Shown here piece after piece: positions 1 through 6,555 of a DNA stretch of 9,459 bases. The position numbers and the translations under genes were made by a program. The DNA is from Candidatus Omnitrophota bacterium (GTDB lineage: Bacteria; Hinthialibacterota; Hinthialibacteria; OLB16), in assembly GCA_020632575.1 (NCBI GenBank), contig JACKFH010000080.1, positions 1 to 9,459 of the forward strand, in the 5' to 3' direction. The notes below the pieces were generated by a model. That model did not search any database and had not been told where the DNA came from. It saw only the letters and a list, made by a program, of their open reading frames with translations. Each line of letters begins with the position of its first letter. Positions within the stretch are counted from its first letter, which is position 1.

Positions 1-2154
1 GCCATCTTCGATCGGGCGCTGTCGGGTGAGGAAATCTCCGAGCGCTGGAACCAAAATAAATCGATCGTTCCGGAACAGATCCATGTCAAAGTGGGTCCGT
101 ACCTTCAAAGAACCGACCGAGACACCATCATCGCTCGATGGGAGACCGAATCTCCCTGCCCCTCGGTGCTGGTTTACGGCCAGGAGATCCCTGTCCAGAC
201 AAGGGTCGAGGATAAGGCCCCGAAGACTCAACACGAGGTCGTGATCGACGGATTCGAGAACCAGAAGATGTACTACTACCGGATCGAGTTCGCGGATTCC
301 GAGGGGAAGGTCCATAGCACACGCTTGCATGAACTCGACACGACTTTCGACTTCGCTCCCGTTGAGACTCATCTCAACGAGGAGGCTTACCCGGAGAGCG
401 AGGATACCCAGAAATTTGCGGCGGCAGCTCAGGAGATTCTGGATCGCGCGGGAATCGATCGAGGTTATTGCGTTTTGCTTGGAGTTGGGGAGGGTCGGTT
501 GGCGTATGAGCTCGCGAAACGCTCCGACCTCGAAATTCTTTGCCTCGACCCGGATGAGGCCAAAGTTCAAGATGCGCGGAGACGTTTGGACAAGGCCGGG
601 TTGTACGGTGTTCGGGTTAGTGTCCAACAACATGAGGGCGATTCGCTCCCCTTGGCCCCATACCTCGCAAACATCGTCGCCTCGGAGAATCTGATCCGCG
701 GCGAAGCGGTCCCGTACTCGCCTCAGGATGTGTTAAAAATTCTCCGGCCGAATGGCGGAATCGCGATCCTGCCCAAGGATTGGAGTCAATCGCCGCTGAT
801 CAAGGATGCCCCCGACCTCCTAGTCACCACGGAGAGTGAATGGATGGTGGGCGAACGGAAACCGCTGGAGGGGGCCGGCGCTTGGACTCACCAGTATGGC
901 GACGCAGGGAACACATCGAGCAGTCATGACCGATTATTGGGAGGGCCTCTCGAGGTGCTTTGGTATGGCGAGCCTGGGCCGCGTCCGATGACCGACCGTG
1001 GGACGCGCTCCCCCGCTCCATTGTCGATCAATGGTCGCCTCTTCGTTCAGGGGGACCGGCGGTTGTTTGGATTGGACGCCTACAACGGGACCATCCTCTG
1101 GGAACGAGAAATCCCGGACCTGCGCCGCGCGAATGTTCCGAGAGACTGCAGCAACAAGATGGCCAGAGGGGACCAACTCTTCGTGGCGATTCGCGACCGG
1201 TTGTGGAAGGTCGACGGCCAGACTGGGGAACTTCTGAACACCTACCCAGTGACGCGACCGGATACTGGATTCGATTACGACTGGGGTTATATCGCGGATG
1301 GGGGAACCCATGTCCTCGGCTCGGCGGTCCGTCATGGCGGCCTCTACATTGGAGCCGATGGCGAGTGGTACGACAAGCCGAATCAGGAATCGGAGAAAGT
1401 GACCAGCGACAATCTCTTCGCGATCGATCCCGAATCGGGAGAAGTCGCGTGGGTCTATGAAAAGGGGCGGATCATCAACCCCACGATCGCGGCGGGGGAT
1501 GGGTCGGTCTATTTTATCGAGAGTCGTTCACCGGAAGCGACCGAGTTCCGTTCGGCCCGGCTTGGAAATGACAAGATCTTCAAGGACCAGTACATGGTGG
1601 CTCTCGATGAACAGACCGGGAAGGTGATTTGGGAGCGACCGGTCGAATTCGAGGGAGGGAATTGGGTTCTCTACCTCTCGTATTACGATGGAGTGATCTC
1701 GGTTCTGGCGACCACCAGACAGTTCCATCTGCACACGTTCGATGCGAAAGACGGCTCCCCCATCTGGGAGCATCACAGTGAGATGCGTCGGGATCATCAT
1801 GGGGGCGGCATGCAGCACCCGGTGGTGACACGCGGCAACATTTACAGTGATTCCCTGGCCTTCAATCTGCACTCCGGGAAGGTGGTCAACGACAATCTTC
1901 CGGAGCGTCGGGGGTGCGGAACGATGTCGGCGGCGGAAAACGCGATCTTCTTCCGCCATCATTTCCATTCCATTTGGGACCTCGACACGGATGAGAGAAT
2001 TCAGTACGAGGGCCTCCGATCCGGCTGCTGGTTGGGAATTGTTCCGGCGGGTGGTATCCTACTCGCTCCGGAAAGCAGCGCCGGGTGCTATTGCGCGGAC
2101 CCGATCCAAACGTCGATCGCGTTCCTGCCCGGCGGAATGGTTTCCGAAAACTGA
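1..2154 (+). CDS. Multidomain LamG / fibronectin-like / methyltransferase-like / PQQ-propeller protein (3' part)
   Basis: The frame is open from the first base, so the gene begins outside the window; 717 codons are visible. A GTG at 91 is internal, because in-frame upstream codons encode AIFDRALSGEEISERWNQN, the typical last strand of a LamG/concanavalin-like domain. Next (visible residues about 30-115) is a segment like the N-terminal fibronectin-type domain of purple acid phosphatases (VGPYLQRTDRDTIIARW). Residues about 130-260 look like a class I SAM methyltransferase: glycine motif VLLGVGEGRLAYELA, acidic strand LCLDPDE, and LRPNGGIAIL. From about 295 to the end are beta-propeller blades of the PQQ/BamB type (LFGLDAYNGTILWERE, LFAIDPESGEVAWVYE, MVALDEQTGKVIWERP, HTFDAKDGSPIWEH). 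The tail carries RGCGTMSAAENAIFFRHH and ESSAGCYCAD, a cysteine-bearing ending I associate with large planctomycete-type proteins. It is probably exported, but the signal region is not visible. Substrate and reaction are unknown. The methyltransferase part may be non-catalytic. Confidence 0.88.
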   Translation, partial: AIFDRALSGEEISERWNQNKSIVPEQIHVKVGPYLQRTDRDTIIARWETESPCPSVLVYGQEIPVQTRVEDKAPKTQHEVVIDGFENQKMYYYRIEFADSEGKVHSTRLHELDTTFDFAPVETHLNEEAYPESEDTQKFAAAAQEILDRAGIDRGYCVLLGVGEGRLAYELAKRSDLEILCLDPDEAKVQDARRRLDKAGLYGVRVSVQQHEGDSLPLAPYLANIVASENLIRGEAVPYSPQDVLKILRPNGGIAILPKDWSQSPLIKDAPDLLVTTESEWMVGERKPLEGAGAWTHQYGDAGNTSSSHDRLLGGPLEVLWYGEPGPRPMTDRGTRSPAPLSINGRLFVQGDRRLFGLDAYNGTILWEREIPDLRRANVPRDCSNKMARGDQLFVAIRDRLWKVDGQTGELLNTYPVTRPDTGFDYDWGYIADGGTHVLGSAVRHGGLYIGADGEWYDKPNQESEKVTSDNLFAIDPESGEVAWVYEKGRIINPTIAAGDGSVYFIESRSPEATEFRSARLGNDKIFKDQYMVALDEQTGKVIWERPVEFEGGNWVLYLSYYDGVISVLATTRQFHLHTFDAKDGSPIWEHHSEMRRDHHGGGMQHPVVTRGNIYSDSLAFNLHSGKVVNDNLPERRGCGTMSAAENAIFFRHHFHSIWDLDTDERIQYEGLRSGCWLGIVPAGGILLAPESSAGCYCADPIQTSIAFLPGGMVSEN

Positions 2155-2180
2155 ATTGACTCGATGATGGAGGTCACTCG

Positions 2181-3146
2181 ATGCGTCTCTTTTTAAGCGC
2201 CTTACTCATGTTCTGCCTCGCCGTTCCCGGTTTCGCCAAGGATCTCAAGATTGGGATGATGCCGAAACTGATTGGGATCGAGTATTTCAACGCCTGCGAG
2301 AAAGGGGCCAAAGAAGCGGCCGCCGAACTCGGGATCGAACTCGAATGGGACGGCCCCGACACAAACGATGTCTCCCGTCAGACCGCCATGGTCGAGGCGT
2401 GGATCGCTCGGAAGTTCGATGTGATCGCCATTGCCCCGAACGATCCGGACGCGATTGCGCCCGCTTTGCGCAAGGCTCGCAAGAGAGGGATCAAAGTGAT
2501 CACCTGGGACGCCGATTCCGCCGAAGAGACTCGCGATTACTTTATCAACCAAGCGACCTACCACGACATCGCCAAAACCCTGATGGATGTGATGGCGAAA
2601 GGGATCGGAGAAGACGGGAAGTATCTGATCCTGACCGGTTCGCTCACCGCCGCCAACCAAAACATCTGGATGGGCGAAATGGAGAAGTACCGGAAAGAAA
2701 AGTATCCGAACATGACCAACCTATCCGAGACTCCGAAAGTCTCCCAGGAGGATCAGGCCATGGCGACTCGGGTGACCATCGATATGCTGAAGAGCTATCC
2801 CGAATTGCAGGGGATTTTCGCGATCACTTCGGTGGCCCTGCCCGGCGCGGCGGAGGCTCTTCAGAAGAACAACGCCGCCGATCGGGTCTTTCTGACCGGG
2901 CTTTCAACACCTAATTCCATGCGAGAGTACATCGAGGACGGGACAGTCAAAAAGATGGTCCTCTGGAATCCGGTCGACCTCGGTTACCTCACCATCTACG
3001 CCGCCAAGATGTTGGCTGAGGGCAACCTGAACGAGGGCACAATCGAAGCCGGTCGATTGGGCGAGATCGAAGTGAAAGGCAGCGAGGTCCTACTCGGAGA
3101 GCCGCTGGTTTTCGACAAAGACAATATCGATCAGTTCGATTTCTAG
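2181..3146 (+). CDS. Periplasmic sugar-binding protein of an ABC transporter, RhaS/LsrB type
   Basis: A 321-residue type I periplasmic binding protein (Peripla_BP_4 style). The first 19 residues are a Sec signal peptide (MRLFLSALLMFCLAVPGFA), probably cut after GFA; there is no proper lipobox before the cysteine. A GGAGG at 2169-2173, 7 nt ahead, fixes the ATG. The body follows the rhamnose/autoinducer-2 binding subfamily: MMPKLIGIEYFNACEKGAKEA near the N terminus, IAPNDPDAIAPAL, VITWDADS, NQNIW, LSTPNSM, LWNPVDLGY, and the ending VFDKDNIDQFDF. Compared from memory with Salmonella LsrB, the pocket residues Lys29, Asp110, Gln160, Pro221 and Ala223 are kept, but the second aspartate is Asn159. 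NQNIW and WNPVDLGY are closer to rhamnose-binding RhaS, so a sugar ligand is more likely than AI-2. It lies 26 nt after the propeller gene and is probably co-transcribed with it. No permease or ATPase gene is in view. Confidence 0.9.
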   Translation: MRLFLSALLMFCLAVPGFAKDLKIGMMPKLIGIEYFNACEKGAKEAAAELGIELEWDGPDTNDVSRQTAMVEAWIARKFDVIAIAPNDPDAIAPALRKARKRGIKVITWDADSAEETRDYFINQATYHDIAKTLMDVMAKGIGEDGKYLILTGSLTAANQNIWMGEMEKYRKEKYPNMTNLSETPKVSQEDQAMATRVTIDMLKSYPELQGIFAITSVALPGAAEALQKNNAADRVFLTGLSTPNSMREYIEDGTVKKMVLWNPVDLGYLTIYAAKMLAEGNLNEGTIEAGRLGEIEVKGSEVLLGEPLVFDKDNIDQFDF

Positions 3147-3184
3147 GTCGAGGAATCGATCACCGATTGAATCTTGAAACTCGC

Positions 3185-4162
3185 TCAAGGGATGGGTGCC
3201 TTCGGCCATTCCAGGGAACGCGCGCTGACGCCTTCGATCGCCCCGAATCGAGAGGGGGGCCAGAAGCGGAGAAAGGCCTTTCCGATGATGTTTTCCTCGG
3301 GGATCGGTCCCCAATAACGGCTGTCGTACGAGTTGTAGGAGTTATCGCCAAACACCATCACCTCCTCCTCTGGGACGAGGGTCTCCTTGAATTGGCCTCC
3401 GTTCGCGAGCCTTTCAGAGAAGTTGTTCACCAAGAGAAAGTGCGGCTCCAAGACTGGTTCTCCGTTGACTCTCAGCTGATTCTCGACAATGGAGACGGTG
3501 TCTCCGCCAACTCCCACAATCCGTTTCACCCAGATCGGTTTATCCGGGTCATAATTGGGGATGTTTCGAGGACCCCAGAAAACCACAATATCCCCCACCT
3601 TCGGCTCTGAAAAAGCGTAGGCGAATCGATTGACGAAGATACGATCATTGATCTTGAGAGTGTCGAGCATTGCGGGGCTGGGAATGTAGTAGGCGGCAAG
3701 CGTGGCTCCCGCTAGCGTGGATAAGAGGATATAAAAACACCCAAATGCGATCGGGGAAAACCTTCGCCCAAAGGATAGAGTTGGCACATCCTCTTCATCT
3801 ATGTCTTTGGATTTCTCAATCGCATCCCGACGATTGCTTGCATTCAATCGACCTTTCATAGAATACCCTTTTCGGACCAACCTAGCGCCGACCCAATGGT
3901 TTCCATAAAAGCCGAGAACCACTGGAAACAATGCGAGAACGAAAAGTAGAAACCCCCTTTCCGAGGCGTTGCTGTAAGGACCAAACAGAATCGGCAACAA
4001 GACTCTGAGACTGATTTTTAGAAGGAAATATGTGAGGGCCAATAACCAGAGTTTTTTGCAGAGCGCCCAAAGGAAGCCAAAAAAGAAGGCGGGCCAGGAG
4101 AAACCCTCCTTGACCGCCTTGCGCCCATACTCGGGGTGTTCGAAGACTTGATAGATCTTCAT
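3185..4162 (-). CDS. lepB: Signal peptidase I-like protein with N-terminal DUF2628-like region; catalytic serine replaced by alanine
   Basis: I chose the ATG at 4162 (325 residues), because MKIYQVFEHPEYG is how DUF2628 proteins begin. A longer frame starts with TTG at 4234 but adds 24 unfamiliar residues. Residues 1-60 are DUF2628-like with one or two membrane spans, another span is near 70-86, and a third (about 138-158) leads straight into the S26 peptidase domain. In that domain the substrate-binding strand reads IPSPAMLDTLKINDRIFVNRFAY, the lysine box WVKRIVGVGGD (Lys213, codon 3524-3526), and the C-terminal box GDNSYNSYDSRYWGPIPEENIIGKA. The usual nucleophile, the serine just before Met in PSxSM, is Ala164 (codon GCA, 3671-3673). 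Ser162 two residues earlier is present. The active enzyme cleaves signal peptides on the outer face of the inner membrane. This one may be inactive, use another nucleophile, or be a scaffold. It lies 118 nt after the alcohol dehydrogenase gene and ends facing the sugar-binding protein gene. Confidence 0.85.
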   Translation of the reverse strand: MKIYQVFEHPEYGRKAVKEGFSWPAFFFGFLWALCKKLWLLALTYFLLKISLRVLLPILFGPYSNASERGFLLFVLALFPVVLGFYGNHWVGARLVRKGYSMKGRLNASNRRDAIEKSKDIDEEDVPTLSFGRRFSPIAFGCFYILLSTLAGATLAAYYIPSPAMLDTLKINDRIFVNRFAYAFSEPKVGDIVVFWGPRNIPNYDPDKPIWVKRIVGVGGDTVSIVENQLRVNGEPVLEPHFLLVNNFSERLANGGQFKETLVPEEEVMVFGDNSYNSYDSRYWGPIPEENIIGKAFLRFWPPSRFGAIEGVSARSLEWPKAPIP

Positions 4163-4280
4163 GAGCCTGTATGGGATTCTAGATAATTGAATGCCGAATG
4201 GAAGCGAAAACTTTGAAGGGAATCGCTCTTCCAACCCACCGTATGCCGACGCCTAAAAGGAGACCCTCAGCTTACCCGCC
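4163..4280. other. Gap between the alcohol dehydrogenase and signal peptidase-like genes
   Basis: This 118-nt stretch holds the likely 5' leader of the signal peptidase-like gene. On the - strand there is an AT-rich patch (CAATTATCTAG) that could be a -10 region, but no good -35 partner. A TTG-started extension of the signal peptidase frame would reach 4234. No other signal is convincing. Confidence 0.35.
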
Positions 4281-5447
4281 TTACCCTGAGTACGCTTGAC
4301 TGAAAAGTTTCTGGAAATCCTCCAGTGTGCAAGGGCGCGCATTGGTAGCGTGGCACGGGTCCGCGATGGCTTGATCCGCGAGGGGGCCCAAATCGCTCTC
4401 CTGGACGCCAGCCTCTTTGAGGCTGGACGGAATGCCCAGCTCCTTGTTGAGTTCGCGGACCTTTTCGATGGCGATCCGGCTCGCCTCCTCATCGGGTTTG
4501 AGGACATTCTCTTTGTTGAATAGGTGCGCGAGCTTGGCGTAATGGTGCTCGGCGACTTCCCGGTTGAACTCCATGACAGTCGGCAAGACGATCGCATTGG
4601 CGAGCCCATGATGAAGCCCAGAAATAGTTGACAGAGGATGCGCCATCGAATGAGCGGCGCCCAAGTCCTTTTGGAAGGCCAGAGCGCCCATCATGGCGGC
4701 GATCATCATGTAGCCACGCGCCTCCAAATTCTTCCCATCACGATAAGCGACTGGGAGATTCTTGATTGTCAGTTCTAGTCCGCCCACTGCGATGGCGTCG
4801 CAGACCGGATGAAACTCCGGCGAGGTGAGCGACTCCAAACAGTGGGTGAACGCATCCATCCCGGTCGCCGCGGTGAGGTGCGGCGGGAGGTCGACAGTGA
4901 GTTCGGGATCGATGATCGCGATGGCGGGCATCAAGTCCGGATGAAGCAGGATTGCCTTTTTACCAGTCGATCGTAGAACGATCACCGAGGCGCGCCCCAC
5001 TTCGCTTCCAGTTCCGGCGGTTGTGGGGACTGCGATGATTTTCGGTAATGTCCCTCGCGGAACCAAGTCGGAGGAGTACCCCTCGAGGCTGCCGCCATAA
5101 GTTGCGCGCAGGGCCACCGCCTTGGCGGCGTCGAGGGCGCTGCCCCCACCGAAACCGATCACACAGTCATGACCGTTGCCCAAATACTGATTGGTGGCAT
5201 CGTCGATGTTGTCCTCGGTCGGATTGGGCAGGACATCGCCAAACAATCCATAGTCGGAGGATCCATCCCGCAGGGGCGCCAAAATCTTTTTGAAGGCGGG
5301 AGTGTTCACCATCCCCGGATCGGTCATCAAAAGGGGATTTTTGGAACCAACCAGGTCGAGAAAGGTTCGGATCTTCTTGATTTCACCAGCCCCGAATCGG
5401 ACCGTGGTGGGTATTGAGAATTGGGTGTTGGGTAGTGTGTTCATCAT
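4281..5447 (-). CDS. Iron-containing (group III) alcohol dehydrogenase
   Basis: About 388 residues, the usual length for the Fe-ADH family, which oxidises alcohols or reduces aldehydes with NAD(P) and a bound divalent metal. Visible from the chosen ATG: an N-terminal strand FSIPTTVRFGAGEIKKI, a nucleotide-binding GFGGGSALDAAKAVAL around residues 98-113, and AVPTTAGTGSEVGRASVIV. The metal site is complete by comparison with FucO: Asp198 and His202 in GMDAFTHCLE, His266 in GAAHSMAHPLS, and His280 in GLHHGLANAIVLP. The start is uncertain: ATG at 5447 or 5444, or a TTG at 5465 that would add six residues; none has a clear Shine-Dalgarno. The substrate cannot be read from the sequence; candidates include 1,2-propanediol/lactaldehyde, butanol or other short-chain alcohols. 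It follows pyrD in the same direction, after a gap filled by a large inverted repeat, so co-transcription with pyrKD is possible but not assured. It contains a perfect 8-bp stem with a 3-nt loop at 4408-4426 that is coding sequence. Confidence 0.93.
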   Translation of the reverse strand: MMNTLPNTQFSIPTTVRFGAGEIKKIRTFLDLVGSKNPLLMTDPGMVNTPAFKKILAPLRDGSSDYGLFGDVLPNPTEDNIDDATNQYLGNGHDCVIGFGGGSALDAAKAVALRATYGGSLEGYSSDLVPRGTLPKIIAVPTTAGTGSEVGRASVIVLRSTGKKAILLHPDLMPAIAIIDPELTVDLPPHLTAATGMDAFTHCLESLTSPEFHPVCDAIAVGGLELTIKNLPVAYRDGKNLEARGYMMIAAMMGALAFQKDLGAAHSMAHPLSTISGLHHGLANAIVLPTVMEFNREVAEHHYAKLAHLFNKENVLKPDEEASRIAIEKVRELNKELGIPSSLKEAGVQESDLGPLADQAIADPCHATNARPCTLEDFQKLFSQAYSG

Positions 5448-5500
5448 GGCGGGGATTTTCTTCAATCCCTAATGGCTGGCAAGGGGTGAGGGCGGGTGGT

Positions 5501-5614
5501 TTGAATCATGGAATCCCGTGGAAGGGATGGAAAACATGGAAGAACCAAAATCGAAGATTTTGGCGTTGCTTTTCTCCATGTTCTCCACGACTTCCAAGGA
5601 TTTCCATGATTCAA
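5501..5614. repeat. Long imperfect inverted repeat (hairpin-forming) between pyrD and the alcohol dehydrogenase gene
   Basis: The outer arms are a perfect 13-bp match: TTGAATCATGGAA (5501-5513) with TTCCATGATTCAA (5602-5614). Further inward the pairs are TCC/GGA (5514-5516 with 5598-5600), TGGAA/TTCCA (5519-5523 with 5592-5596), TGGA/TCCA (5528-5531 with 5584-5587), AACATGGA/TCCATGTT (5533-5540 with 5575-5582) and GAA/TTC. At the tip is a perfect 8-bp stem CCAAAATC-GAA-GATTTTGG (5545-5563). The motif TGGAA recurs every 9-10 nt in the left arm (5509, 5519, 5528, 5537). The right arm takes in the pyrD stop codon. No U-run follows on the pyr (-) strand, so it is not a classical terminator. It could protect the 3' end of the pyrKD mRNA or be a copy of a dispersed palindromic element. 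The pairing is plain in the sequence; the role is inference. Confidence 0.8.
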
Positions 5615-6555
5615 TGGTTCTTGATCGAGAGTGCGGCCCCTTGGGTTCGATGCGCTTCCCCAATCAGGGGTTGCAGCGTGGATTCACCATGCTCTTCCAG
5701 CCAATCGGCCATTTGGGAAATGACATCCGGCATGGCGGTGGGATTCACAAAGTTGGCGGTGCCGACTTGGATAGCCGTGGCGCCCGCGAGAATAAACTCC
5801 ATGGCGTCGACTCCATTGAATATGCCGCCGACGCCGATAATTGGGATTTTCACGCTCTCATAAAGGAGCCAAACATACTTGAGGGCGACCGCTTTGATCG
5901 CGGGTCCGGACACTCCGCCGAACCTTGCCCCCAACACCGGTCTTCGAGATTCGGCGTCGATGGTCATTCCTCCGATCGTGTTGATGGCGACCAGAGCATC
6001 GGCTCCCTCCCCTTCGGCGGCTTTGCCAAGATCGCCGGGATTGGGAACAGTCGGGGTCAGTTTCATCCAAAGGTCTTTTTTTGTCGCGGAACGAAGCTCT
6101 CGGGTGATTCGAGCGACGCCATCCACCGTGGTCCCGAACTCGAGCCCCTTTTGGACATTGGGGCAGGAGAGGTTGATCTCAAAGCCATCGACTCGATCGA
6201 TTGCGTCGAGCGCCTCGACCACCTGGCGATACTCCTCGATGCTGTTGCCCACGACATTGACAACGACCGGCGGTTTGAATTGGCGAAGAAACGGGATCTT
6301 CTTCTCGATAAAGCCCTCGATCCCCGGGTTCTGTAGGCCGATCGAGTTGAGCAGGGCGCCTTTCAGTTCGACCATTCGCGGCGGCTTGTTCCCCGGGCGA
6401 GGGGCGGGAGAAACCGCCTTGCTGACAATGGCCCCGAGGTCATTGAGGTCAATCAGGCCAGCGTACTCCTGACCATACCCAAAAGTCCCGGAGGCGGGCA
6501 TGACCGGATTCGCCAGTTTGAGGTTTCCGATGGTCACTGAGAGGTCGACTGTCAT
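5611..6555 (-). CDS. pyrD: Dihydroorotate dehydrogenase B, catalytic subunit
   Basis: A 314-residue class 1B dihydroorotate dehydrogenase, the FMN enzyme that oxidises dihydroorotate to orotate in de novo pyrimidine synthesis. In this class the electrons leave through PyrK to NAD+. Visible: NPVMPASGTFGYGQEY at 17-31, KPPRMVELKGALLNSIGLQNPG (substrate loop) near 57-78, VVVNVVGNSIEEY near 97-109, NLSCPNV with the class 1 catalytic base Cys131, MKLTPTVPNPGDL near 164-176, INTIGGMTID near 191-200, GGVSGPAIKAVAL near 213-225, and the C-terminal phosphate-binding IIGVGGI with AGATAIQVGTAN. The ATG at 6555 is preferred over a GTG at 6570: it overlaps the pyrK stop as TGATG and has GGGAG 8 nt upstream (6564-6568). 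Gene order pyrK-pyrD with this overlap supports a 1B-type heterotetramer in the cytoplasm. The stop codon lies inside the right arm of the long inverted repeat at 5501-5614. Confidence 0.96.
   Translation of the reverse strand: MTVDLSVTIGNLKLANPVMPASGTFGYGQEYAGLIDLNDLGAIVSKAVSPAPRPGNKPPRMVELKGALLNSIGLQNPGIEGFIEKKIPFLRQFKPPVVVNVVGNSIEEYRQVVEALDAIDRVDGFEINLSCPNVQKGLEFGTTVDGVARITRELRSATKKDLWMKLTPTVPNPGDLGKAAEGEGADALVAINTIGGMTIDAESRRPVLGARFGGVSGPAIKAVALKYVWLLYESVKIPIIGVGGIFNGVDAMEFILAGATAIQVGTANFVNPTAMPDVISQMADWLEEHGESTLQPLIGEAHRTQGAALSIKNH

Noticed and set aside
3154..3189. Small stems in the convergent gap (AATCG/CGATT and CTTGA/TCAAG) as a shared terminator
   Set aside because: Each stem has five pairs only, is AT-rich, and has no T-run on either strand; too weak to call.
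4163..4234. Longer signal peptidase-like protein from TTG at 4234
   Set aside because: The added 24 residues resemble nothing, while the ATG at 4162 gives the exact expected DUF2628 N terminus.
4255..4290. Possible terminator after the alcohol dehydrogenase gene: CTCAG / CTGAG arms followed by CTTTT on the - strand
   Set aside because: Only five base pairs with a 15-nt loop, overlapping the stop codon, and the T-run is short and displaced from the stem.
4408..4426. Perfect 8-bp stem with a TTT loop
   Set aside because: It lies within conserved alcohol dehydrogenase codons (SSLKEAG), has no T-run, and needs no function beyond coding.
5518..6336. Long + strand open frame opposite pyrD, with an ATG start
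   Set aside because: It runs antisense to a complete, strongly recognisable pyrD, shows no known motif, and its beginning is the left arm of the inverted repeat. It is a by-product of codon bias on the other strand.
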